Shown: positions 6,872 through 14,456, counted from the stretch's first letter. The stretch: DNA of 19,142 nt from YA12-FULL-51-18 sp041665305 (GCA_041665305.1 JBAYJD010000053.1:1-19142), one strand, 5' to 3'. The notes: a model not told the origin generated them from the sequence alone. Translations and numbers: made by a program.

Positions 6872-8617
6872 ATGTACGAAAACCTCGCCACCAAGTACCG
6901 CCCCAGGAACCTCGAAGAGGTTATGGGGCAGGAGACTATCAAGACCACGCTGGCCAACTCGGTGAAGCTCGGCCGCCTGGCGCACGCCTATGTTTTTTAC
7001 GGGCCGCGGGGCTGCGGCAAGACCACTATCGCCCGGATCCTAGCCAAGACCCTCAACTGCGCCGCTCCCAGGGACGGAAAACCCTGCGATAAATGCGCCT
7101 CCTGCGTGGAGATAGCGGAGAGCAAATCCCTGGATGTCATCGAGATAGACGCCGCCAGCCACACGGATGTGGACAATGTGCGCAGCGTCATCATCGAGAA
7201 TGTGGGCCTGGCCCCTTCCCGGGACAAGTACAAGATCTATATCCTGGACGAAGTGCACATGCTGTCCAAGCAGTCCTTTAACGCGCTTCTGAAAACCATA
7301 GAGGAACCGCCGGCGCATGTAGTGTTCGTAATGGCCACCACCGAGCAGACCAAGGTGCCGGTCACCATCCTTTCCCGTTCGCAGTGTTTTCGCTTCCGCC
7401 CCATTCCCGAGGACCTTATAGTCGGGCGGCTGCGGGAAGTCGTCGCCGGCGAAAAACTTAAAGTTTCGGACGCGGCGCTGGCCGTTATCGCGGGCTCGGC
7501 GGGCGGCGCCATGCGCGACGCCCTTACCTTGCTTGACAGGGCGGCTTCGTTCGGCAAGGGGGCGGTGGAGCTTGAAGTCCTTAACGAGCTCCTGGGCCAC
7601 GCGAGCCCCGATCTGATCCAGGAGCTGGCGCTTGCCCTGGTAAAAAGGGACGCGGCTGCGCTTTATGCCGGTTTTGAAAAAATATCCCGCGAAGGTTACG
7701 ACCCCATAACCATACTGCGGGACCTGCGTAATTCCTTGTCCGAGACTTTTTTGAACCTCCAGGGGTTTTCCAGGACCGCTACTCCGCTTTCGGCGGCGTT
7801 GGGTAAAGATTGTCCTCCTATGTCGCTGGCGCGGCTTTCCAGGAAGTTGAATACCGTCATCGATGAAGTTAAATTCTCCGACTCCCCGGCCCTCGCCTCG
7901 GAGATAGCGCTGTTTACATTGGTGGAAACTCCGCAGGACCTGGACTCGCTTGTTAAAAGGCTTGAAAGCCTTGAAGGCCGGCCCGCCTCAGGCGTCCCGG
8001 TCCCGGCAGAGCCCCTGCCCGTGCCGGAATCCGGTTCTGTGCAAAAAAAAAATGAAAAACCGGCGGCCATAGCCGCCCGTCCAGGCGGTTCGGCGCTCAC
8101 TTCCCCCGTTCCGCCCGCGTCCCCCGGCCTTCAGCCACCGCCGCCGGTTCCCTACGGTCTGCCGTCTCCCGCGTTATGGAAGCGCCTTCTGGGCGCCATT
8201 TCCGTCAAAAAACCGCTCCTTTACAATACGCTGCTTTCGGTCAGAGTGGTTTTTGAAAGCGAAAATGTCTGGAAACTGTCTTCCGCCGTTAAATTTGAAG
8301 CCGGTATCATAGAAAAGGCCCGCAAAGAGCTTGAGGAGACCCTTGAGCGCGTGGCCGGCCGCAAGATAGGTCTGACGGTGGAGCATAACGCGGCCGCGGC
8401 AGCCGCCCAGCTCCGGACAGAAGCTGAGGGGCAGGCCCTTGGATCAGCAGGGATCACGGGAGAGGACTGCGCCGAAGCGGCCGTCGGTCCCGCGCCCGGT
8501 GAGATCGCGGCTTCCCCGGGCCCGGACTCCGCCGGACCGGCCGGAGATGAACCTGAGTTCAAGCATCTTAACAAGGTTTTTCACGGCCGCATAACCCGGA
8601 TCCAAAAGATCAAATGA
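6872..8617 (+). CDS. dnaX: DNA polymerase III subunit gamma/tau
   Basis: The clamp-loader ATPase that loads the sliding clamp and, as tau, links polymerase cores to the helicase. The start at 6872 (581 residues) matches the family N-terminus MYENLATKYRPRNLEEV. An earlier in-frame start at 6764 would overlap the barrel gene. Walker A is GPRGCGKTT (44-52), the zinc site is Cys63, 72, 75 and 78, and Walker B is ILDEVH (124-129). The ATTE sensor 1 and GGAMRD sensor 2 motifs follow. A Pro/Ala-rich linker (about 375-440) leads to a tau-specific C-terminal domain. No Shine-Dalgarno site is visible; a hairpin lies directly upstream. Inside the gene an A10 run at 8043-8052 could yield a 394-residue gamma form. 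The stop overlaps the recR start by 4 bases, implying coupled translation. Confidence 0.97.
   Translation: MYENLATKYRPRNLEEVMGQETIKTTLANSVKLGRLAHAYVFYGPRGCGKTTIARILAKTLNCAAPRDGKPCDKCASCVEIAESKSLDVIEIDAASHTDVDNVRSVIIENVGLAPSRDKYKIYILDEVHMLSKQSFNALLKTIEEPPAHVVFVMATTEQTKVPVTILSRSQCFRFRPIPEDLIVGRLREVVAGEKLKVSDAALAVIAGSAGGAMRDALTLLDRAASFGKGAVELEVLNELLGHASPDLIQELALALVKRDAAALYAGFEKISREGYDPITILRDLRNSLSETFLNLQGFSRTATPLSAALGKDCPPMSLARLSRKLNTVIDEVKFSDSPALASEIALFTLVETPQDLDSLVKRLESLEGRPASGVPVPAEPLPVPESGSVQKKNEKPAAIAARPGGSALTSPVPPASPGLQPPPPVPYGLPSPALWKRLLGAISVKKPLLYNTLLSVRVVFESENVWKLSSAVKFEAGIIEKARKELEETLERVAGRKIGLTVEHNAAAAAAQLRTEAEGQALGSAGITGEDCAEAAVGPAPGEIAASPGPDSAGPAGDEPEFKHLNKVFHGRITRIQKIK
8043..8080 (+). 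promoter_or_regulatory. dnaX: Candidate programmed slippage site in dnaX
   Basis: Ten consecutive A (8043-8052) read as Gln-Lys-Lys-Asn in frame. A -1 ribosomal shift, or one extra A in the mRNA, gives Gln-Lys-Lys-Lys and then TGA at 8053-8055, ending the protein after residue 394. One A fewer leads to TAG seven codons on. A hairpin (GGCGGC 8062-8067, CATA loop, GCCGCC 8072-8077) lies about ten bases downstream. Thermus dnaX uses transcriptional slippage at A9, and E. coli dnaX uses -1 frameshifting at an A-rich heptamer, to make gamma. Confidence 0.7.
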
Positions 8618-9207
8618 AAGCTTTAGAAAAAATAACAACTCTGTTCCGGCGGTTTCCGGGCGTGGGGCCCAAACAGGCGGAACGGTTCGCCCTTTTCGTG
8701 ATAAAAGCTCCGGATGCCCGGATAGAGGAACTGGTGGAGGCGCTCCGGGCCGTCAAACGGTCCGTGGGCTACTGCCGCGAGTGTTCCAATTACGCCGAAG
8801 AGGAATTGTGCCCGGTCTGCTCGGACCATGCCCGGGACCATTCCGTTATCTGCGTCGTGTCTCATCCACAGGATGTGGCGGCCATAGAAAAGACCGGCAC
8901 TTTTACCGGCGTTTATCATGTCCTGCACGGAGTTATTTCTCCGATGGACGGGATAAACTCCGAAGGTCTCAGGCTCAAAGAATTGCTTGAACGGGTGCGC
9001 AAGGCGGATGGCGCCGTGACCGAACTGATCATCGCCACCAATCCGGACACCGAGGGCGAGACCACCGCGGCCTATCTCACCCGGGCGTTAAAGGATTATG
9101 TGCCGCGCATAACGCGCATAGCTTACGGCGTGCCGCTGGGCGGCGATATAGATTACATGGATGAAGTGACCCTCGGCTACGCCCTTAAGGGCCGGACGAA
9201 AGTATAA
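8614..9207 (+). CDS. recR: Recombination mediator RecR
   Basis: 197 residues, the normal family length. RecR works with RecO, and in some pathways RecF, to load RecA on single-stranded DNA covered by SSB. The N-terminal helix-hairpin-helix motif (FRRFPGVGPKQAERFA) is followed by a C4 zinc finger (Cys54, 57, 66, 69) and a Toprim domain with ATNPDTEGE, ending in the usual VPLGGDIDYMDEVTLGYAL. The ATG overlaps the dnaX stop (ATGA) and no separate ribosome-binding site is seen, so translation is probably coupled. In many bacteria ybaB lies between dnaX and recR; it is absent here. Confidence 0.97.
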   Translation: MKALEKITTLFRRFPGVGPKQAERFALFVIKAPDARIEELVEALRAVKRSVGYCRECSNYAEEELCPVCSDHARDHSVICVVSHPQDVAAIEKTGTFTGVYHVLHGVISPMDGINSEGLRLKELLERVRKADGAVTELIIATNPDTEGETTAAYLTRALKDYVPRITRIAYGVPLGGDIDYMDEVTLGYALKGRTKV

Positions 9208-9230
9208 AGAAAGAGATTTCTCCCTCAACT

Positions 9231-9259
9231 TCCGCACGGTGCGGAGCCAAACCCCGTGC
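9231..9259 (+). other. Overlapping alternative hairpins after recR
   Basis: TCCGCAC/GTGCGGA (9231-9245) forms one 7-bp palindrome with a single central base. GCACGG (9234-9239) can instead pair with CCGTGC (9254-9259). The two pairings exclude each other. They lie between recR and the comEC start hairpin. No T-run follows. Confidence 0.35.
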
Positions 9260-9267
9260 CGGGTATG

Positions 9268-9294
9268 ATAGAATGTCGTAAAACGACATTCTAT
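9268..9294 (+). promoter_or_regulatory. 12-bp perfect hairpin covering the comEC start codon
   Basis: ATAGAATGTCGT (9268-9279) and ACGACATTCTAT (9283-9294) pair perfectly around an AAA loop. The comEC ATG is 9293-9295, so its first two bases lie in the stem. No ribosome-binding site is seen, and an in-frame TAG at 9269 rules out an earlier start. A TATGAT box at 9264-9269 could be a -10 element giving a leader of under 20 bases. Confidence 0.6.
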
Positions 9295-11251
9295 GCGTTT
9301 CTCCTATTACAAAAGGCCGCTTTTCCTGCTGCTCATGTGCTGGGTGGCCGGCATACTGGCGTTCCATGCCTGCAACCCTCCCCGCCCTCCGGCGTTTTTG
9401 GAAAAAACGCCGGTCCGCGCCGTCCGGCTGGAAGGCCGCGTAGCCGACTACCCGGTTTACAGCAGGGGTTTTTGGCGTTTTACGCTGGACTCCTATTCCC
9501 CGCTTCCCGGCCATAGCGGCGGAACCGAGCGCTATATGGCGTACCTCCGCGATCTTGGCGGAGCTTCCTACGGCGATAGAGCGGCATTTACCGCAAGCCT
9601 GGCCAGGCCGTTCAATTATGCCGTTCCTGGCAATCTCGACTGGCGGGCTTATCTCGCCGGACACGGGATCATGGCCGAAGCCAGGGGCGGCAGGCTGGAG
9701 ATAATACAAAAAGCTCCGTTCCTTATCAGGAGCGCGGCTTTATTCCGGTCAAGAGCACTTGCGGTCTTTGAGACGAATTTTACCGCGGAGCGCGCCGCCG
9801 TTCTCGGCGGAATAGTGCTGGGCGAAAAAAAAGGCGCTTCCGGGGAGCTTAAAGCGGCGTTCCAGGACTCCGGCTCCATGCATCTCCTGGTGGCTTCCGG
9901 TTCCAATGTCGGTTTCGTCACCTTTGTGGTTTATTTCCTTTGTTCCAGGCTCAAGATGAGGAAGCGGTATTCCGGCCTGCTGGCCCTGTTATGCGCCGGT
10001 TTTTATGTGCTGGCGGCCGGCCTTGAGGCGCCGCTGGTCCGGGCGTATGTTATGTTCCTTGCCGCGCTGGCCGGCTATCTTCTCGACAGGGATTCCGGAA
10101 TTTTTCAGGGTCTCATCATCGCGTGCCTGGCCATACTGCTGGAGGAGCCTTCCGCCCTTTTCGACGCCGGTTTCCAGATGTCTTTTATAGCCGCCTACGG
10201 CATTACGGTCGGCATGGCGCTCTGGGATGGTTTGATGAAATTTAAAGGTCCGCCGCGCGCCCTTTGCCGCGTGCTGCTGGTGAGCTTTTTCGCCCAGGCC
10301 GGGCTCTATCCCCTCATGGCTCTTTATTTCCATAAGATCTCCCTTATCTCCATAATTTCCAATGTGCTGCTGGTGCCGGCGTCCGGAGTTCTCATGGGGC
10401 TGGGCTTCGTGACGCTGCTGTCCTCCTGGTCCGGCATTATGTTCCCCCTGGTGAAAACTCTGGCCGGTTTCGGCGTGGGCGCATTCATACGGCTGGTCAG
10501 GGCGTTCGCCGCTTTCAGGTATTCTTCGGTCCTGGTAAGCCCGCCTTCAGCGTTCACCATGACGGCTTTTTTTGTGTTCGTGTTCGTCCTGCTGCATGCT
10601 CCCTTGTTCGGTTTCAGGAGCCGCCGCCTGTATCTTCTGGGCGGTATTGGGCTCCTGGCTATCCTGGCGGGCGGTTTCCTGCCGCCGGGGAGCCTCGTGT
10701 CCGTCTTTTCGGATTCCGATACGCATTCAGTGATGGTCCGGCACGGGAAAGACGGACTGTTCCTGTTTAATCCCGGAATTAGCGGAAGCAAGCTGGCCAA
10801 TTCGGTCCTGTATTACGGGCGCCGTGAGGTTGAATGCGTCTTTGTTTCTTCGCCGGCCCGGCGCGACTGGGGCGGACTTGCTGAACTTGGGAAGCTGATA
10901 AAAATTAAACAAGCCGCGCTCCCCTACGGCGCGTTGCCGGCCGAGCTTAAAAAAACGGCGGCACAACTGGCGCAAGCCGGCACGCTGGTGGAGCGGGTCT
11001 GGCCAGGGGACAGTGTACTTATTAGGGAACTTGAGGTCCGTCCGGGCTGGGGCTCGGGGCCCGGCATGTCCCGCGGGACGGCCGGATATACCGGGCGTGA
11101 CCAGGGAGAAGGGCTTGATTGGTTCCTGAAGGCGCCGGATCTTGAGGTCCGGGTGGTCGGCGGCGGTTCCATAGCGGCTATAAAGCGCGGTTCCGGCGCG
11201 GAAGTGGTTTTAAAGAATCCGCCCGGTGAAGCGGCGGAACTGGAGTTGTGA
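9293..11251 (+). CDS. comEC: ComEC/Rec2-family DNA uptake channel
   Basis: 652 residues. ComEC forms the inner-membrane channel through which single-stranded DNA enters during transformation. An N-terminal membrane region and DUF4131-like soluble part (to about 160) lead into the Competence domain: GGIVLGEKKG, the HLLVASGSNVG segment (usually HLLAISGLHVG), many hydrophobic helices, and FQMSFIAAYGI. The C-terminal part (about 470-652) corresponds to the metallo-beta-lactamase-like domain. There the metal-binding SHPHADH-type motif reads SSPARRD at 519-525, so all ligands are lost, and the preceding DVGQGD motif reads DSDTHS. This part is probably catalytically inactive. The start codon sits in a strong hairpin. 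The gene follows recR by 85 bases; whether it is cotranscribed is unclear. Confidence 0.9.
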   Translation: MRFSYYKRPLFLLLMCWVAGILAFHACNPPRPPAFLEKTPVRAVRLEGRVADYPVYSRGFWRFTLDSYSPLPGHSGGTERYMAYLRDLGGASYGDRAAFTASLARPFNYAVPGNLDWRAYLAGHGIMAEARGGRLEIIQKAPFLIRSAALFRSRALAVFETNFTAERAAVLGGIVLGEKKGASGELKAAFQDSGSMHLLVASGSNVGFVTFVVYFLCSRLKMRKRYSGLLALLCAGFYVLAAGLEAPLVRAYVMFLAALAGYLLDRDSGIFQGLIIACLAILLEEPSALFDAGFQMSFIAAYGITVGMALWDGLMKFKGPPRALCRVLLVSFFAQAGLYPLMALYFHKISLISIISNVLLVPASGVLMGLGFVTLLSSWSGIMFPLVKTLAGFGVGAFIRLVRAFAAFRYSSVLVSPPSAFTMTAFFVFVFVLLHAPLFGFRSRRLYLLGGIGLLAILAGGFLPPGSLVSVFSDSDTHSVMVRHGKDGLFLFNPGISGSKLANSVLYYGRREVECVFVSSPARRDWGGLAELGKLIKIKQAALPYGALPAELKKTAAQLAQAGTLVERVWPGDSVLIRELEVRPGWGSGPGMSRGTAGYTGRDQGEGLDWFLKAPDLEVRVVGGGSIAAIKRGSGAEVVLKNPPGEAAELEL

Positions 11252-11330
11252 GGCTATAAGTCCCCTGAATTCGGAAATTTACGGGACAGCAGCGTCGACG
11301 GAGGGGTATTGTTGTTGTAAGATCGCAGAA

Positions 11331-11348
11331 ACCATAAAAGTTTATGGT
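11331..11348. other. 8-bp inverted repeat between comEC and nadK
   Basis: ACCATAAA and TTTATGGT flank two bases. It lies in the 164-base gap between comEC and nadK, about 50 bases upstream of the predicted nadK promoter. It could be an operator or a weak terminator; there is no T-run beyond the stem. Confidence 0.35.
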
Positions 11349-11399
11349 ACGGCCGTGCGGCGTCAAGAGCAGGAACCTATCCCCATACCTTGTTTGTTT

Positions 11400-11408
11400 T
11401 GGTATCAT
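11400..11408 (+). promoter_or_regulatory. Extended -10 promoter of nadK
   Basis: TGGTATCAT contains the TGn extension (11400-11402) and a TATCAT -10 box (11403-11408). The nadK ATG begins 7 bases after the box, where transcription would start, so a leaderless mRNA is predicted. The -35 region is poor, as is common for extended -10 promoters. Confidence 0.45.
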
Positions 11409-11415
11409 ATCCCTT

Positions 11416-12258
11416 ATGAAACGCATTAAAAGCGTGGTGCTGTTCTATAATTCCAAGAGAAAGAAAGCCCTGTCGTTCGTAAGTTCTCTGGAACGGCGCC
11501 TTAAGACCCGCGGAGTCAGGATCTTCAAGGTGTGCGTCAACGAGGGGATATGTGAGTTCGGGAAGGCCGATGTCGGCATCACGGTGGGCGGGGACGGCAC
11601 GGTCCTGTACGCGGCCAGGCACGTGATCAAGCGCGGCATCCCCGTCCTCGGCATCAACGCCGGAGGACTGGGTTTTTTGAGCGGCGTGGAACGCTCCGAT
11701 TTTGAAAAACGCCTTGATCTTTTTCTTAACGGCGGTTTTAAAAGGATAAAACGCCAGTTGCTGTCCGTGGAGGTCTTCCGCCGCGGGAAAAAGATGCTGG
11801 GCCCCTATCCCGCGCTGAACGATTGTGTGATTCGCAGCATGGAGCCCCGCGCCTTCACCCTTCGCGCGTGTTTCGGCAGGCAATTTCTGAGCGAATATTT
11901 CGGGGACGGACTTATAATCTCGACCCCTACCGGTTCTACGGCTTACAATCTGGCGGCTCTGGGCCCGATCGTCCTGCCGGAACTGGAAGTTTTTCTCCTT
12001 TCTCCGGTCTGTCCGCACTCTTTGACCCACCGCCCCATAGTGCTGTCTTCCCTGGAGGATATAACGATAACCGTGGGAGGCCGTCCCGGCCGGAATCACA
12101 ATGTTTCCCTCTCCCTGGACGGACAGGAAAATTCCGTGCTGCGGACCGCGGACAGGATCATTATCCGTAAATATCCCAGGAATTTTGAGATGCTGGCGCC
12201 GCATGATTTTTCTTACTTCGACATCCTGCGCAGGAAGCTGAGGTGGGGGAAACGGTAG
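11416..12258 (+). CDS. nadK: NAD kinase
   Basis: Phosphorylates NAD to NADP using ATP or polyphosphate. The start at 11416 (280 residues) gives the usual N-terminus (MKRIKSVVLFYNSKRKKA). An earlier in-frame start at 11344 adds 24 residues of unlikely sequence across the promoter. The GGDGT motif is at 58-62, followed by GINAGGLGFLSG. LNDCVI stands where the family usually has LNEVVI, a conservative Glu-to-Asp change in the NE motif. The YFGDGLIISTPTGSTAYNL and SLDGQE segments of the NAD-binding domain are intact. No ribosome-binding site lies before the ATG, consistent with leaderless translation. recN starts 29 bases after the stop, so the two may be cotranscribed. Confidence 0.95.
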   Translation: MKRIKSVVLFYNSKRKKALSFVSSLERRLKTRGVRIFKVCVNEGICEFGKADVGITVGGDGTVLYAARHVIKRGIPVLGINAGGLGFLSGVERSDFEKRLDLFLNGGFKRIKRQLLSVEVFRRGKKMLGPYPALNDCVIRSMEPRAFTLRACFGRQFLSEYFGDGLIISTPTGSTAYNLAALGPIVLPELEVFLLSPVCPHSLTHRPIVLSSLEDITITVGGRPGRNHNVSLSLDGQENSVLRTADRIIIRKYPRNFEMLAPHDFSYFDILRRKLRWGKR

Positions 12259-12287
12259 TACGATAGAGCGGGGGGCGGCCGCCGCGC

Positions 12288-13955
12288 ATGTTTATGCTGA
12301 AAAAACTTGAAATAAAGGATTTTGCCATCATTGACCGGCTTAGCCTGGAGTTCGGGCCCGGCCTTAATATTTTCACCGGAGAGACGGGCGCCGGCAAATC
12401 CATTATAGTGGAAGCCATAGGTTTTCTGCTCGGGGAACGCGCCAGTTCGGAATTGGTCCGGACCGGCTCGGACCTGGCGGAAGTGACGGGCGTTTTCAGT
12501 TCCTCCGCGCTGCCGAAAAAAATGCGGGCCGCCTGCGGCCTCAAAGGACCGGAATTTTCGGTGCGCAGGCAGCTGGATCCGGGCGGAAAAACAAAAGGTT
12601 TTTTTGAAGGCCGGGCTGTGACGGCGGCCTTCCTGTCCGGGCTCGGAGACGCGCTCGTGGACTTTCACGGCCAGAACGAGCACCAGAGCCTGATGAGACC
12701 GGAAGTGCAGCTGGAACTCCTGGACCGTTACGGCCGGCTTGAAAAAGAAGCCGCGGCCTACGGCGAAGTTTTTGAGAAGCGCCGTTCCCTGCTGGAGCGG
12801 GTCAACGCGGTTTCGCTTTCCGAGGACGAACGGGCCCGTCTTCTCGAACTTTACAGGTTCCAGTTCAAGGAAATAGAGGCGGCCGGATTGAAAGAGGGCG
12901 AGGACGGCGAGCTCGCCGCCCTGTATCCGCGTCTTAAGAACGCCCAGAAACTTTTCACGCTTTCCAATCAGGCCTATGAACGGCTCTCCGAAGGGGAGGC
13001 CCCCGCGCTGGCCGGGCTTGAGAAAGCCTTTAAGGAACTGGAAACGCTCGCCGAACTGGACGCCGCGGCGGCGCCCATGAAGGACAGCCTCGCCCAGGCC
13101 CTCATAGTTTTAAAGGACCTTGAGGACGGCCTTTCCCGGTATTCAAAAAGCCTCGATACGGATCCGGCCGGGCTGGAGGCCGTGCTGTCCCGCATGGACA
13201 AGCTCTCCGTCCTTAAAAAGAAATACGGCCCGGAGCTCTCCGATGTCATAGAGAAGGCGTCCGGGCTCAGGGAAAAAATAAGCGGGCTTGAGAATTCTTC
13301 GTTCGACAGAAAAGAACTGGAGGCCGAGCTGCAAAAGACCGAAGAGCTCCTTTCCAGGCACGGTTCCGTTCTGCATTCCAGGCGCGCTTCCGCGGCCAAA
13401 AAGTTATCGGCCGCCGTGCTTTCCGAGATCTCCGGCCTGGGCTTCAAGGAAGTCAGGTTTTTCGCGGCGGTCGAGACGGAAGAAGGCCGCTTCACGGCTT
13501 CCGGCTCCGACGCGGTGGAATTCATGTTCTCGGCCAACCCCGGCTACCCTTTGAAGCCGTTGAAACTGACGGCTTCCGGAGGCGAGATGTCCCGCGTCAT
13601 GCTGGGACTCAAGACGGTGCTGGCGGGCACGGATAATATCCCGGTGCTGGTTTTCGACGAGGTCGACACCGGGGTGGGGAGCACCGTCGCGCGCCTGCTG
13701 GGGGAAAAAATAGCCGCTTTGGCGGCCTCCAAGCAGCTCTTTTGCATTACGCATATGCCGCAGATAGCCGCTTTTGCGGGAACCCATTATTTTGTGGAAA
13801 AAACGGTCGCCGACGGAGTATCGGCGATAAAAGTGTCGAAGCTTTCCCCCGAAGACCGCGTTCTGGAGATCGCCCGGATGCTGGGCGGTAAAACCAGGTC
13901 TTCCGACCTCGGCCTGAAACACGCCCGCGAGCTGATCAGGGAATCGCGCGCATAG
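12288..13955 (+). CDS. recN: DNA repair protein RecN
   Basis: An SMC-like ATPase acting early in double-strand break repair. 555 residues, normal for the family. Walker A is GETGAGKS (31-38). A conserved FHGQNEHQSL segment and a long charged coiled-coil middle follow. The ABC signature ASGGEMSRVML begins near 429, Walker B VLVFDEVDTG is at 453-462, and ITHMPQIAAFA follows. A start at the second Met (12294) is equally plausible because the family usually begins MLKxLxIxDFAIID. No clear ribosome-binding site is present; GGGGG at 12271-12275 is rather distant, and a GGCGGCCGCC palindrome (12274-12283) covers the region. It follows nadK closely. Confidence 0.96.
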   Translation: MFMLKKLEIKDFAIIDRLSLEFGPGLNIFTGETGAGKSIIVEAIGFLLGERASSELVRTGSDLAEVTGVFSSSALPKKMRAACGLKGPEFSVRRQLDPGGKTKGFFEGRAVTAAFLSGLGDALVDFHGQNEHQSLMRPEVQLELLDRYGRLEKEAAAYGEVFEKRRSLLERVNAVSLSEDERARLLELYRFQFKEIEAAGLKEGEDGELAALYPRLKNAQKLFTLSNQAYERLSEGEAPALAGLEKAFKELETLAELDAAAAPMKDSLAQALIVLKDLEDGLSRYSKSLDTDPAGLEAVLSRMDKLSVLKKKYGPELSDVIEKASGLREKISGLENSSFDRKELEAELQKTEELLSRHGSVLHSRRASAAKKLSAAVLSEISGLGFKEVRFFAAVETEEGRFTASGSDAVEFMFSANPGYPLKPLKLTASGGEMSRVMLGLKTVLAGTDNIPVLVFDEVDTGVGSTVARLLGEKIAALAASKQLFCITHMPQIAAFAGTHYFVEKTVADGVSAIKVSKLSPEDRVLEIARMLGGKTRSSDLGLKHARELIRESRA

Positions 13956-13961
13956 ATACGA

Positions 13962-13986
13962 ATAAATGGTCGCTGTCCCTATTTAT
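13962..13986. repeat. Possible REP-like palindrome between convergent genes
   Basis: ATAAATGG (13962-13969) and CTATTTAT (13979-13986) are complementary with one G-T pair around a 9-base loop TCGCTGTCC. It sits between the convergent recN and the small exported-protein gene, touching the latter's stop codon. The sequence resembles short palindromes mobilised by REP-associated tyrosine transposases, but a single copy cannot show this. It may instead act as a weak two-way terminator. Confidence 0.35.
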
Positions 13987-14417
13987 CAGTAGACGAAAAT
14001 TTTGGCTAAGATAAGGAACGGCAGCCAATATATGTACCTGCAAACGGTCAGCACACTGCCGCAGATCTTCGATATCACGCTTTTCCCCGCGCCTTTTTCC
14101 CTTGCTCCATCTTGGTAATACTCGCGGCCGCCGGTTGCCAAAGCCGGAACTGCTTTAATCGCCGGGGCGCAAGCCGGACTGAACTTTACGGCCTCGGTTT
14201 TTGACGGGGCAAGGTCCATGGGGATCGCGGTGGTATTCCCTTTGATCAGTGTTCCCCCGTCCATTGTTTTTGAGGCCAGCGCCGAAGCTTCGGCAAGATT
14301 TCTGCTGCCGGCGGCCGACTGCGCGTTATTTACGGCCGATTCCAGCATGGAATCCGCGGACGCAACGCAGGGCGTTAAAAATACGACCGCCGCCAGATAA
14401 ACGATATGTTTTTTCAT
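13986..14417 (-). CDS. Small exported protein with C-terminal hydrophobic segment
   Basis: 143 residues, family not recognised. The ATG (14417 to 14415) has AGGGGA eight bases upstream and a good promoter beyond it. An N-terminal signal peptide (MKKHIVYLAAVVFLTPCVASA, likely cut before Asp22) precedes a Ser/Ala-rich mature part. A hydrophobic C-terminus (about 120-142) could anchor the protein in a membrane. Cys18 lies near the cleavage site, but Pro before it argues against a lipoprotein box. This is the only - strand gene seen here. Divergent placement from glnS and convergent placement with recN show it is a single-gene transcription unit. The promoter, ribosome-binding site and signal peptide together support a real gene. 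Confidence 0.7.
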   Translation of the reverse strand: MKKHIVYLAAVVFLTPCVASADSMLESAVNNAQSAAGSRNLAEASALASKTMDGGTLIKGNTTAIPMDLAPSKTEAVKFSPACAPAIKAVPALATGGREYYQDGAREKGAGKSVISKICGSVLTVCRYIYWLPFLILAKIFVY

Positions 14418-14456
14418 AGTTCATTTCCCCTATCAGGCAAAAGCGCCCGTACTTAC

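Noticed and set aside
5923..6957. 344-codon - strand frame over the barrel gene and dnaX start
   Set aside because: It overlaps a gene with signal peptide and ribosome-binding site as well as the conserved dnaX N-terminus; it is Arg- and Gly-rich without known motifs.
9825..9832. A8 run in comEC as a slippage site
   Set aside because: It encodes the conserved GEKKG motif of the Competence domain, and no nearby stop or hairpin arrangement suggests a programmed event.
12274..12283. GGCGGCCGCC palindrome before recN as an operator
   Set aside because: Short GC palindromes are expected often in this base composition; nothing else supports a role.
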